64,000 bases of DNA from Lepas anatifera (GCA_034440635.1 JAOTON010002201.1:124001-188000); one strand, 5' to 3'. Counted from the stretch's first letter, positions 11,520 to 23,817 are shown. Translations and numbers: made by a program. Notes: generated by a model from the sequence alone, not told the origin.

Positions 11520-13190
11520 CCCCACGAAGGCAGTCGGTGTATGGCATCACTTTTTATTTGCTGTCCTCATTTCGTTCCGCAAATGCATCAGCAGACTTTT
11601 GTCCGGCTTTGTTGCGGCTTCACACGCGGTGCACATTTTGACACTGGATAACCACTCGAGCATACTCATTGCAGGTCCAGCACGGCATTTTTTTGCTTCG
11701 GATTTCCTGTCGTTATTGAATGTGAGCCTATAACAGAACGCATGAAAACAATAGATGCACGCTGCTGCGCTAAGTTTGAACCGTTAATTATGGGGATGAT
11801 TAACAGTGTCCCTAATGAGTGAGCTGTGATCAGCCTCTTGTCTCGTTTGATGCCGAGATCTTGTATCAAGCTCGAAGTGAACTGCATTAATCCGAAATGG
11901 GCTGCATCAGCCTGGCAGGTCGTTGATTGACTTCTGTCTTTATCTTCAGACTTCTGATTTCCTGGTTAAGATATGGCCAGAATGCTTAAATATGTTTCGA
12001 CTTTTCAACATCACTGTGCAAGAGTGTCGATTGCATAGAAAACAGTTTATCCGTGGCTACCTTACTCACGGAGGGCCCATTGGACACTTTTCAGATATGC
12101 AACGTCCTAATCAATTCATCATGGATATTATGGCCTGAGGGTGTAGTGTGCCTATTGAAAATGCTTCGGTGGGACACACTACATTTCCAACACCGACCAA
12201 AAAATAATATTTGAAATGAATTGTTGTCCACTTCAATGATAAAAATGTAACTGGTAACCGTATCGAAGATAAAACAGGGATATGGAAGTACGATTTCGGA
12301 AAGTTTGTAGCCTCTGCGAAGCATACCTCGCTAGTATACTAGATACTGGAGATGACAACGGCGTCCTTTATCGGCCATATCGTGTCTTTGGCACATACAG
12401 AAACATAACATCACATCATGGTCCAATTCCGAGGATTGTTCCTTAAGCTGGCTCGCCTCAAAGTGCCTTCTAGGCAGAATTATTACCAGATTAGGTTGTA
12501 ATCGAAGTTCTTGGAACTCATGTGCTGCCAGGTCATCTCTTGAGCCTTCCAGTATATGAGACTGACCCCGCTTAGAATATTCGCGGAAATGCCAGCCGGT
12601 CAGTCGAAGCCATTTGCATTAGCGTCAGCACGGGCTGACCGTGGAACTAGTTTGAGCTCTTGAGGAACTTGAGCTCGGCCTGGTTCTGATGAGGCAGTTA
12701 AACGCATGTCAATGGGTCTGACACACCTTGAGTCATTTCCGCGGTTCCATTCTACATGGTAAAATCCTAACCGAAGAATCAGGATGTGAAATGATAAAAA
12801 TTCCTTTCGTCGCGGTTCACCACAAACCTCATCTCTCGTCGCTCCAGGGGTCATGGCCTTTTGACCCCACTTTGGACTAGCTATAACCGGTCTTAAGTGC
12901 TGAAGGCGTTAACTTGGTGAGATATTTATTTTTAGCAAATGTTCATATTTTAAGGTAAGCAATATGTGATATGTTATTCATTCTCTGGAAAAGCTTAATA
13001 AATAATTTGATGAACATGAATTTCGTATTAAATAAACACTAAAACACTAAACATCAAAGTATTATTAAATGAACACCCTATTGAAACTCAGAAATTTGCA
13101 TTATGAAGCGACTGCTTTTTTACTTTTTACCTTTACTGGTCTCCGTGATATTTGTACCCAACATTTTTTTGAAAACATCCCAAGTCTGAA
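11520..13190. other. Stretch without recognised features
   Basis: No reading frame with identifiable domains, no RNA gene and no bounded repeat was recognised. It lies upstream of the first coding exon of the RGS3-like gene and is presumably its 5' intron or flank. Confidence 0.45.
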
Positions 13191-13284
13191 CCTTTTCACG
13201 TGCCGGGTGAAACGATGCATTGCGAGCTATTAGCTAGTCATTGTTTTCATATTTACTCATCCTTGCATTGCTTCTGTTTCGTGG

Positions 13285-13287
<3 letters not shown>

Positions 13288-13322
<35 letters not shown>

Positions 13323-13369
13323 AGGGAGGGAGGGAGGGAGGGAGGGAGGGAGGGAGGGAGGGAGGGAGG

Positions 13370-13407
<38 letters not shown>

Positions 13408-13419
13408 GAGAGAGAGAGA
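13288..13419 (+). repeat. Compound (GA)n-(GGGA)n-(GA)n purine tract
   Basis: 132 consecutive purines on the + strand: (GA)n, then more than a dozen GGGA units, then (GA)n again. Repeated GGG runs one base apart can form G-quadruplexes, and the mirror-symmetric polypurine tract can form H-DNA. It lies about 145 bp upstream of the splice acceptor for the first coding exon. The long open frames through it on both strands are repeat artefacts. Confidence 0.97.
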
Positions 13420-13566
13420 CCGAGACCGACACAGGTTTAGTGTGTGAACATGTAATAAAAATATCACAACACTGTCTGCAACAACAGAGTGAAACCCTAT
13501 TGCCACGTCGTCTGTAGGGCTTGGCGTGACTCTGCATTGACGCCTCCCTATCTCTTGTTACAGACA

Positions 13567-16563
13567 ATGCTGAAGTGGACCCTGAGCGGACGGAGCTCCT
13601 CCGCCGCTCCGGGCGATTCCTCGGGCAGTCGCTACCAGATCAAGCGTGCTTCGGTGCGGGTGCTGCGCACCGGCGACGGCGCAGACAAAGAGAACAGCGG
13701 AGAGCGTCGCTTCGGACGCTGGATACACCGGAGGGCTTCCGAAGTCGCCGCGGGCGCGTCCAGAAAGGAAGCGTCTCAGAAGCGTGTGAAAGTCCGCTGT
13801 AACCCCTTCGACCCTCGACGGATCTTCGCTGGCAGGGATGAACCCGAGAGCGACACCGGCAGCGTGTATATGAAGCTGGAGAAGATGCCGGTCGCCGTGG
13901 ATGACCGCAAGTACTGTGTCGCTCCTGCTGGTCTCCGTGACGTCACGAATATATGTGACATCGGGAAGAGCAAAGAGGTTGCGGGGGTGGTAGGCCGAAA
14001 CTCTGCTACGCGAGGATCAAGTCGTGGTCGCCCACCAGATGTCATCATCAAAGAATTTACCAACAAACCGAGCGGTCGGGATTTACCCAGACCCGTGGCG
14101 GTCAAAGGAGACTCCCCGGAGGCGCCTAAAATATCGGAAGATAAAACTAGGACGCATAAAAGTCAGAGTTCTTCAAGTAGTCGCAGCAGCATATCAGAAG
14201 CACAAAGCGAGCCATTCTATGGCCGAATAGGTGGTCCAGATCAGCGCAAACCTGTAAAGAAAGCATGTGTGTCCCGAGGGTCCCCCGGTCACGCACACAC
14301 CACCACTGGCCAGCACATTCATCATGTGTATGTCAACACTCCAGTGGCAGCGCCGGGAGCGCTTCAGCTGCGTCTTCCGGCCGCTCCCAAACCACCGGAG
14401 ACTTCGGGTCACAACCGGACCATCCCGTGTCACCCCCAGGCTCCCTCCTGCGCGCCACCTTCATCTCGACGCCCTGGCATGCCACCTCTTCCGGCGATTC
14501 CCGAGGCCGTTGAGCGGCGGAGACGCGCCAGCAACGCTGGCGATTCGACGCCGATTGTGGGAGACGCCGCGACCAAAACCGGATTCCCAGCGTCGCTGAC
14601 ACAGCGACGCTCAGTCCCGGCTGTCAGCGTCCGGAATTCGACGACAAGTGTCAAAGATAGCAGAAACACGAGTGTTCCGACGTACACTGATGTCGTTAGT
14701 TATCGTCTCACGCCGCACATGGCCAAACTGGCTCTGAAAAAACAGCCGACGCAGTTTGGCCCCGGGCACAACAGTTTCAAGCAGCATGCGTGCTCGACAA
14801 TGTCCCAGCAGACAATCCCTGCACTGTCCGTGACCACAAAGGAGGGTTCTCAGCACAACACGTCCAGTGAGCGCGGCGGTGACAGCGGTATCTCCGAGGG
14901 ACTGGTGAGCCCGCTCAGCGAGTCCCAAGAGTCCTACAGCTGGGAGGAGGCGGGCGACCAGCGGCGACCTCCATGCTTCTACTTCAGCCAGCCGACGCAC
15001 CAGCGGACGAACCCGGTCCTCCTGGAGTCCCCTGCGTCACCCCGGTCCGGTGGCCGTGATCGACGCTTCAGCCGCCGGCCTCGAAGTCAGGTCAGCGCCG
15101 CTGACGTCATCACGGCGCTGAAGCAGCACAGAGAAGCAGCTCTGGCAGCAGCTGAGCCCAGTCCGGCGAGTCTGCGTCGTAGCCGGAGTTTCTCTGATGT
15201 GTCGACGCTGTCGCGAGAAGGGACGCTGTCCCGGGACTGCGAAACACAGCGCGAGGAGATGCCGGTCGACGGCTGGGGTGGTGTGTTCGCTGAGACCAGC
15301 GGTAATACCGTGGTGCAGCAGGACATTACGTCAACGGGGGCGAATATGACGTCACGAAGGCAGAAGTCAGTGCGATTCGCCATCGCTGAGCCGGTGTACA
15401 AAGAACTGAATGGTTCTTACGTAGGGAACGACAGTGACGCTCTGAGACGCTCCCAGTTGTACAGATCCTACCAGAACATCGGCGCCGTGTTCGTGGGCAT
15501 GGAGCCCGGTGTGGTGACGTCATCAACAGTTGTTCGCCACTCTCTGGCGTCAACCTTCAGTCGCAGCCCTCCACCGCACGCCAGGTGGGACCTGAGCTCT
15601 CCAGGTGGCGAGGAAAAGACTTACCTTGTGATGGGATCCCCTATCCTGCCGGCTGTCCGTGACACACCGCCCAATAAAGCCACTTCCGGAGCAGACGGCA
15701 TCACGTCCGCCCGGTCGCGCGCGTCGGGTAGGGGGTTGTCGGGGAACAGCTGCTCCGTGACGGCAGGGGGCAGGTGTGGCCGGCGGGCCTGGCGGCGACA
15801 GGAGTCAGCCGACCGGCTCAGTCTGCTGCTGGATAGACGACCAGCGGCCATGGAGAGTGACGCCGAGTCGGCGGACTGGTCACTGGAGGCGGTCATCAAC
15901 GACACACTACCGCGACTGGACGACGACCCTTCTGCTGAAGAGGTTTGGTGCGGCTGCCGCTGTCCCGACAGCGGTACCGAGGAGGGTGAGAACGTCTACG
16001 CCTCGCTGGTGTTGCCGGACGAGCTGCCGGTGGACCCAGCTGCCGCCAGTCTGCACAGCGACGCCAGCACGCTCGAGTCCTGGAACTCGCACGTGAGAGC
16101 TGGCCTGAAGCCGCCTGTGGCGGCGCCGCGTGTCCTGCCTCCAGAGCCGGTCTATGCCCGGCTGGACCCGGCCAAGCTGAGCCCGCAGGTGGACAAGGTG
16201 ACGTGGCACGGTCCAGGCCGAGGTACTGTTCGCGCTGTGAAGAGTCGGCACCGGTCCGCCTCCCCTCAGGCGGTCGCATCTGGAGGCATCCCCGCTCCGC
16301 TCCGTCTCTGCACTCCACGCCACGGAAGCGTACCTCTCACCATCTCAGGGATGACTCGAACGACTTCCAGCTGGGCTCGCCGGCTGCGGCGGGCTCCGAG
16401 CCGGAGGCGCTGGGTCCCAGCGAGACCTACAGCAACGCACTGGCCTTCGGAGGCACGGCCGAGTCCAGCCTCACCACGTCTGTGTGGATGAGCCTGCTGG
16501 GAAGGAAGAGCCGGCGTGTGGTCAGCACGCAGCTGAAGACCAGGGACACGCTGACTGGCCGAG
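13567..16563 (+). CDS. RGS3-like: RGS3-like gene, coding exon 1: disordered N-terminal region
   Basis: Acceptor TCTCTTGTTACAG ends at 13563. The first ATG after it is 13567, so upstream in-frame ATGs are intronic. The exon encodes about 980 residues of low-complexity, Ser/Pro/Arg-rich sequence with no folded domain. Visible short motifs: four VYxxL sites (Tyr 101, 611, 811, 863), a Pro-rich stretch at about 255-320 including PPLPAIP, a 14-3-3-like RSRSFSDV near 538, and KSVRF at 600-604, matching the PP1-docking RVxF pattern. The frame changes near 16223-16295. The downstream frame is clearly coding (SSLTTSVWMSLLGRKSRR near the end) and finishes at donor GAG|GTGAGT. Either a 47-bp intron (16223-16269, GT..AG) restores frame exactly, or one base is missing, for example from the C run at 16290-16293. 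The exon ends in phase 1. Confidence 0.85.
16223..16269 (+). other. Possible 47-bp intron or one-base sequence error inside exon 1
   Basis: The first frame (codons starting at 13567) becomes non-coding-looking and stops at 16491, while the frame one base back is convincingly coding to 16563. GTACTG at 16223 and a pyrimidine-rich acceptor CCTCCCCTCAG ending at 16269 bound 47 bp (47 = 2 mod 3), which restores the reading frame. However, the unspliced peptide between them (TVRAVKSRHRSASPQA) also looks like normal gene sequence. A single-base deletion further downstream is therefore at least as likely. Confidence 0.45.
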
Positions 16564-16569
16564 GTGAGT

Positions 16570-19500
16570 AGAACCGAGTGCATGGAATGGAAAGTGCTGG
16601 TTAATAGCCATTGACTTACACAGATTAAAAATGTCGACTCTTTGCAAATGTCAAGCTGCCAATCACAAAGGTAGCACCCAATTTGGGTTCAGTTTGAGCA
16701 CGTGAAAATTAGTGTAAATTTTACAGCACACTGAGCGGATCCTAACCATGCTTTCCTTACTCCGACACTCAAGCTGGGAAATTTTGTACCGCGCCATGAA
16801 GCCTGGTGTTCTGTAGCTGCTGCTTTATGAAATTCCTCTAGACCAAATCCCGTGTCAATTGTGGCTTCTTAGACCCTATATTGGAAGTGCTGGGCGCCAG
16901 AAGCCGTTACGATTCTCTGGACGATACGGCAAGTGGTGGGGGAATTAAACAACGGAGACACCTTATCCGATCATATTAACTAGGGTAGCTTAAAGCAGTG
17001 ATATCTTTGTAATCAGTTTCCTGGCCGTCTTTCTGCGGTGTTATTGTTACTCATTTAAACAAAATATGATAGGTATTATTTATGTGCCCAAAACACCCAA
17101 AAATTTGAGCTGTGAACTGTTTCCACTGTGTGGTAAGACCAAGTTCGTTCTGGAAAAAGGAAATCATGAAAGGCCCGGGAGAAAACAGCAAATATTCCTA
17201 GCCATGGGACGTTTTTTCCGGAAAATATATTTAGAACCTCTTTGAAAGCATAGTTTTCGGGTCGAGCGAAGCAGCATTAGGAACGTGGCTGTTTGAAAAT
17301 AGTTAGGGATGCCCAAATCTTACACAACGATAAGAGCCACCATATTTAAAAGTATTCTATACTGTAAAAAGTGATTTGCTTTCCCCAGACCTGCTAAACT
17401 GCATAAAATCAATTCCAAAGCCTTAAAATGAAAACACGAAAATTTAAGGGACGTTTCAACACTAATTGATGCTTTTGTTGAGGGTGCCCGGGCATTCACC
17501 AAGAGATATAAATCCACTCGTCTGGACATCATTTGCGATATTTCAAAGCCACCGTGACCTTTTGAGATTTTACCTCACTCCAGGAACATCCAGACCGTCG
17601 AGAAAGGTCAGCCCCACTATTTCTAGATTCGGTACGGATGAAACATAATACTCTGCCAATTGAGGCAGGAGCCCTAGATCCGTGACCCGAGTTAATTCGG
17701 CTTTAGAGCCTCAATCAGACAATAGAGTTTGAGGTTAAGCTCATCTTGACGGATACTGGGATGGGGAGGATGAGGGTGGAGGGAGGGGAAGGTGAGGAGC
17801 AAAGCGGACGTGCCGGGTGCCGATGTCGTCGGATTCCCGGAGCCTTCCAAACAAGGTGCGTTGCCAGGGGCGGGTGGATGGTTTTGATCGTCGTCATTTA
17901 CAGACAGAAATGATAGGTGGTGTGACGGAGCGCCGTCGAACGACACACCCGGCGGCACACCCGGCCCGCGCGCTAATTGTTTTCCATGCCGACAGATAAA
18001 TTTCGGGTGTGATTAGCATAATTCGGGCCGTCGCTGATGGATGACCGGCATACCACGATGTCCTATAGCGATAGTATGGCCCGCTGCTGGTGTGTCCTGT
18101 GGCGGAATCCTGCCGGACGGCGGTGCTGGGCCGTTTCCGATTGGCGTCTGACGAGACACGCACTGCTGGTGGCGGGGGGTAGGCGGGGGAGGGGCGGCGG
18201 TTGATAACGTCGACAGAAGTGGGCTTCTATTGTGACCGGGCGACCTTGTCGACACGTGTATCCTGTCTTTGGATTGGCTTCCGGCGTTCTGTCCCCACCG
18301 GCCAGCACATAAGTATGGTGAGGAGATGCCTGATCTTTGTTTACTGTTCATTCAAGGATCTGACAAAGCTCGTTGCGTTGTAACTGATTAAATAAATGTT
18401 TTCTGTGGTCTTGTGTCGTACATTGATAATCACAGTTCTATACCACCGACTGTAGGTATGTGCTTTGATTTAATTTTAATAGTGACTTATGCGAGCCTGT
18501 CTTTCTCGAACTATCGAAATATAATCTAACCTTTCTCACCCTAAGTTGGAATAAGTCAGCTCCTGGCCAGCTGATGCCTGCTATCGCTCCAAGAGAACCG
18601 TTTTCGTTTTAGCCGATAAGACAATTCAACCTTCACCATTTGACACAGGATGGCGAAAGCTTTATTACATGTTTGTGCCAACATGCGTTTTATTTTGTCC
18701 TAGATGTGTGCTTCAACTTCCTCCACAGTATTCGCCTCAGTCGTCGAATGTTTGATGAGTTGGAGTTTGAGAATTTGCTCCGCCTCCCTTCGCTGTTTTT
18801 CAGCTCGGGCGGGAAACTATGGGGTCCGCTTCAACAGCATTGGAGAGGAACTGTGGTAGGCGGTGCCGTGATGCTGTCAGCTCTATTGAAATATCATTCT
18901 GCCTCGAGGAACTAAAAAAGATAACCTCAAGCTGAGATATTTCCTCAGAATTCACTGCATGATATTCCGAGAATAGCCAAATGTTTTGACTGATATTTGA
19001 CTCTGCTCAAATATGGTTGGCGGAGCGTTAAGGCATTGGCTCAGACGAAGTCGTCCCTACTGCGCCAGTGTATTCGAAGCGGAAAGTCTGCTGAGCGACT
19101 TCGGAGTTAATTCAGTTTGGATAGTTTCCTCAGGGTGGCGACCTTGGCTCCGCCTGTCCAAATGAGGCAAACCAAGCATAACGAGACCGGCGGAGGCAGC
19201 TGCAGCTAATGGTAGGAAGCCAAAATTATACACGGTAGCGGAGCCTCCAACTTCGCGGAAACGCCGCCGCTGGGCGCCATTAATACCGACCTCGAATTAA
19301 TGAAGTGTTCATTTTGTGACCGCTTTGGGGAAGCAGGTGGGCTCACTTTTGAGAGGTGCGGCCGAATCCGTCATAAGCTGGAGAACGCTTCGCCTCTGCA
19401 TGGTATCGTCGTTCCAAGCAGAGTACTGGAGCGACACCGTGCTGTTATGTCCGGGTTCTCAACTTGTGATCTCAGCTGAATTCACCATAATTGTGAAGTA

Positions 19501-21440
19501 ATGCATGCCATTGAAGGAGCTTTGACGGGATTCTGAAGCCCTAGAACTAGACAGAATGACACATTTCCGCCAGTCTGGCCCGCTTACAGTCCCTGATTCA
19601 TGTGCAGCCTTTCACAATTTTGTTTCCTAGATTTTTTTTAGTAGCTTTGTAGATATTTCTTATACCCTAAACCCAACCAGGGGTTCGGATCGCCCATCCA
19701 CTTCATAGTCTTCCCAGCCTTCTGCATCCTCGCCGATACTGATATCGGGTGCTTCGGCTCCAGCATGCTTTTCTTTGCAAATATTTGGCCCGGTTGAGCT
19801 CGGGTTCACGTGATGAATTGTTCAATAACGAGAGCTCGCGTCTGTTGGACCCTGTTTGGCGTTCAGCGTTGGAAGTGTGGGCTGAGCAATTTGTCTCGAA
19901 CAAAATTGAGGAAGGGAGTTTCAAATCTAAGACAGACTCGGATCTGTAAATTCAGTATCATCTTCAACAATTATTATTTCAAAGGCGACCTTTTACTGAA
20001 GCTTGCTTCCATTTTATTTTACAAGTGCTCGTGTGGGTTAAGCCTTAGAATTACTTTTCTGCAGATAATGAAATTTGTCTCACTGACTTGGGCCTGGCTT
20101 GCTTGACACGAGCGATATACAAGTTATATACGATATTCAACTCATAAGATGAAAAATGATATTTTAAAGACACATTTGGACAAATTTTTCTTAGACGTAA
20201 AAACAGATAGGGCATTCATATTCATCTTCACAGGGTATTCCGCTTCTTATAATTCATACGAATTCTCGTATGTTCCTCGTAAGTATCGTTCCTCGTAAGT
20301 TCCTCACGCGGGAAACACTTTGACACTTTGGGTCTCCGTAGAAATATTTGTCAATATCATGCTGGAGGCGAAAAAGATAGACCTCTGGGTCAGCAAAAAC
20401 GGGAGTGACATTGAAAATATCCTTTGAAGTATTAAATAACCTATGCGCAAAACATCTTGAGCAATGCTGGCAATACCATTCCACGTTGGTTGTCTTAAAG
20501 AGTTATATCACGCGTCTATGAAAATATGGTGTCATCTACATCTACATTAACATAGGTCATCTACACTGAAAATTATTTTAATAAATGTGATTTATTGGTA
20601 TTTACTGGTACGCCCTAGCTACAAAAGCGAATCCATCCTTGCTGATTTTGGGTGGTTTGGGGACGTTAAATGAGCAAAGTAATAAAAACACAAGTTTCTG
20701 AGGAAAATCGAGTGGTTTTGTTTCTAATGCCCTCCTCTTTGGGTTTTCCAGTGCCCAGGTAAGATTTTGTCGAAATATCCGTGTAGACAATTTGCAAAAT
20801 ACTAATAAGCAAACTGTAAACCGACTCGGGGAAAGAAGAGCACTAGAGGATAGGGCACCCTAGCGGTGATCGACTTTGCCCCCCACCCGCCAAAAAATCA
20901 GGACTAAAAACGGATTTCTTATTTCAAGAGTCGGAGTTTCCATTTTTTCACCATAAACTTATAATCGGGTCATTTATATGAAAATCTTGAAATAGCAAAT
21001 CTGCAGATCCCACTGACCTCATCATATTATGAACCATATATGACCTTATCATATAGTTGTGGTTTGAGGTAGGATCGCTTGATTTTAAACAACTCCTTGA
21101 CCTAATACGACCTGACCTAAAAAAATCGGTAAGATGCGTGAAACTGACCAAGAACAAGGTGCTGTAAGTTGCGTTTTCTGGCTCTCTTGGCTTCTGTGTT
21201 ATTCAGGGAAAAGCGGGAGGGGCGAATTTCGCCCCGAGCGGCGTGCGTGTTAAAGAGTCAAAGCGCAGATTTAGTAAAATTCCGCAAATGTGTCCAACAA
21301 TGTCATGTATAATCGTGTTACGAATCAAACTCGGAGATTCCAGACAACTGTAAATACTTAACCCTGAACTTAACCCTGGTTTCCGCCGGGATCGGTAACC
21401 GACTAAGGCCCACTCTGACCAGAGCCGCATGTCAACTGGT
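16570..21440. other. Intron 1, proximal part, no recognised features
   Basis: First part of the 25-kb intron. A GC-rich patch at 17750-18330 has open frames on both strands without recognisable domains. Nothing else could be assigned. Confidence 0.45.
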
Positions 21441-21446
21441 CAGCGA

Positions 21447-21548
21447 CAGAGACGGCGGATTCCATTTTCGAGAAGTGGTGCAAGATTTTCTGGAGGGGCG
21501 CCTTCCTCCCAGGGGGCGCCATCATCTCTTGGGGGCGCCTTTGCTATC
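21447..21548 (+). mobile_element. hAT-like element fragment with GGCGCC repeats
   Basis: CAGAGACGGCGGATTCC at 21447-21463 matches, with one change, the terminal motif that ends the large array at about 30.39 kb (CAGGGACGGCGGATTCC on the - strand). It is followed by AAGTGGTGCAA, also shared with that array, and by three to four units of the GGGGGCGCC minisatellite. It abuts the start of a LINE relic at 21548. No right terminal repeat was found. Confidence 0.6.
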
Positions 21549-22281
21549 CAATGGCGTTCTGCAGAAACTCTTTGGACTCGGCGTGTGAGGCCACTTGGGG
21601 TGGTTTATTTCTAATATTCCGAAAAATAGGTATTTTAGATTTCGCGTAAACTCAGTCGTATCGGATTGGCATCAGCAACAGAGTAGCATAGCCCAGGATT
21701 CTGCGATATTCATAGCCTTGTTTGCAGTTATGACCAATGATATTGCAGACACTTCCCGCAAACATACGTCACGTGTTTTTCGTTGAAAACTTCACAATAT
21801 GTGTGACAGTGTCTACTACAGCAGCTGCGCAGAGGCGGCTGCAGCGGCCTTGACATATTGCAGCAATGGATCACACGCAATGGACTGAAATTTTCAAGTT
21901 CAAAGACATAGTGCATGCACTTTTATAATAGACATTGAGACTGAATACCCGATTTTGTAAATTCGCGGAAATCCGAGCGACGTTGTAGCAGAAACCAGAT
22001 TTATCAGGCTCACACTCGATAAGCTTTCATATGTGCCACACCTGAAGGATTTCCGCAAAAAATGTTTCGATACGCTGAAAATACTGAAGGTGTTGACGAG
22101 GATGGGATACCGTGCAGATAGAGAAATGTTTCTCATGCTATATACGTTATACGCTTATCGCCTATATATACGTTATGCGCACGTTATACGCTCATTGTTA
22201 TACGCTACGTTATAAGCTTCTTATGCTGTATAGATCACTTATTCGTCCGAAGATCGAGTACGGCTGTGTCAGAGCCGCATG
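21548..22281 (+). pseudogene. LINE relic, reverse-transcriptase part
   Basis: Frame-shifted conceptual translation follows a non-LTR reverse transcriptase in order: NGVLQKLFGLGV (then a TGA), GWFISN...FRVNSVVSDWHQQ, a degraded PQG region ending FAVMTNDIADT, then VENFTICV where the catalytic YVDD/YADD box should be, NGLKFSSSKT followed by a stop, RFIRLTLDKLSYVPHLKDF and finally LYRSLIRPKIEYGC. At least three frameshifts and several in-frame stops are present. It is a decayed copy of a LINE whose RNase H part lies at 24.54-24.83 kb, so it belongs with RNase H-bearing lineages (I/R1-like) rather than the element at 6.3-8.9 kb. Confidence 0.8.
22137..22215. repeat. Short tandem GTTATACGCT-type repeat inside the LINE relic
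   Basis: Four to five imperfect units of TACGTTATACGC separate two parts of the retrotransposon protein that are normally contiguous (MFLMLY on the left, MLYRSLIRPK on the right). The unit resembles the codons at the junction, suggesting local expansion within the relic. Confidence 0.75.
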
Positions 22282-23640
22282 ACGAAATCCATGGAGCGAA
22301 GCGGATTGAGATTTCTCAGAGGCTCTATTCTGGCCGTTTGGCGGTTCTGACAGTTGATACCAGGGCTCTGCAATTGTGTAGGGTGATTGCCCTTTTACGC
22401 TAGGCGCCCAAACTAAGGCCCCGAATTTAAATTCAAAATAGTTTTTGAGAAATTTTGGAACAAATGTTTTCAATTTTGCATTTTTATCATTTTTATTTCT
22501 TAAGCGACGAACTTGAAATTTGCCTCCTTTTGAATAAGTAACAAGGCCACCTAAGAAAAAAGTTCGAACTGGTCCGACAATATTTATTACGCCAAAACGC
22601 AGTATTTCTAGTACAAGCAAAAAGATATTGAAATTTGACAGCCGACTTGTAAGCTTGAAATGTCAGAAGGCACGCTTCAGTTAGTTTAAAGACAGCCACG
22701 TGGAGGCAGCTACGTCAATTTTCTTGTGTTAGGCATAGTTTCAGTGGAAAACGTAAAATTCTGACCTAGTTTTTGCCATTTTGCCGGAGGACTACATTTT
22801 TGCTCATTTCATTTAAATCTTAATCTCTCGAGATCTAATGCGCCGATTTGACTTTTCATTTCAAATAATGAAAGAACATTGCTTCCGCCTGATAATATTC
22901 GGAGATGGATATCGTGATAATAAAATTCATTGTCTTATATGTATAAATATAATTTTAATAGAAAACCTTTTATTTGCAGCTTTTCGGTTCAAAGCACATG
23001 TCATTCACAAGCTCAGAATTGACATGGCTGAATAGGAAAATTAATTGCAGTCATTCAATTCATTTACACTACCCACTGATCTCCAACGGCTTTCGAGTAA
23101 TTCGTCCGAAAGGGTATTTCAAGGAGCTAAATTTCTCGGAACATGTTTGCTTCTCACCATGGTTTCAAGTCCTCAAAATGAATGGAAGTGGATGCAATTT
23201 GGCATAAAGCTAGCTTAGTGTCCTGGGTCGCCGATACAAGTGATTCTAGACGAATCTAATGTTTGGTTCGTCTTCTAGAAGCAGCTTTATACCATGCCTT
23301 TTCTGTACGAACACAACACCCGGCGCCACGATCACGGCATCGTTTTGATTGCGTGATACCGGCCAGTGACCTCCTGACGGGTCACAGGTGTAGGGTTAGT
23401 GGGAGTCGGTACAGTTTGGCGCAGTGGTCTAGTGGTTAGAGGTCCTGTCTCGTGATGAGGGGTGCGCGGATCGAATCCGGGGTTGACTGCGGGATATTTA
23501 CTATTTATTTCAAAGAAAAGAATGATGGCACTGACCTACAGGCTTATGAAGAGATACATTGAGAATGAAATATGGTTGATTTCAGCACATTGTCATGCGG
23601 CTCTCCTGCGCCGGTGGGGGGTTATCCCAGGTCGCAGACC
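22282..23640. other. Insertion splitting the LINE relic
   Basis: About 1.36 kb of unrelated sequence separates two consecutive parts of the same reverse-transcriptase C-terminus. It contains a tRNA-derived SINE head near its right end (23417-23490). The remainder was not identified and no terminal repeats were found. Confidence 0.5.
23417..23490 (+). mobile_element. tRNA-derived SINE head
   Basis: Box A TGGTCTAGTGG at 23425-23435 fits the pol III consensus exactly. Box B GGATCGAATCC at 23468-23478 has one mismatch. Their 43-bp spacing is tRNA-like, and the anticodon-loop region contains TCGTGAT. The stems are not conserved well enough for a tRNA gene, so a SINE head is preferred. The 3' extent is not defined. 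Confidence 0.68.
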
Positions 23641-23817
23641 GGGGTTGCGTATGAGGCCACTCCTTAGTCCGCGAAAAAGATTATCGATACGTCCGTCATC
23701 TCGCTATCAGAATAGTAACAGGAGCGTTCCAAGCTTCACCCATAATAAGCATGCTAGTGGAAATTAATGAAATACCGCTACAAATGCGCAGTGAGATACT
23801 CGCTTTGCATTAAGCCA
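23641..23817 (+). pseudogene. LINE relic, C-terminal reverse-transcriptase part
   Basis: Frame LVREKDYRYVRHLAIRIVTG...AFQASPIISMLVEINEIPL corresponds to the conserved 'GAFRTSP...VEANE.PL' block downstream of the reverse-transcriptase core. Orientation and order continue the relic at 21548-22281. It ends at a stop directly before a MITE inserted at 23818. Confidence 0.78.

Noticed and set aside
13200..13567. Open frames on both strands of about 90-105 codons
   Set aside because: They consist of Arg-Glu or Ser-Leu-Pro repeats encoded by the purine tract; the real exon starts after the acceptor at 13563.
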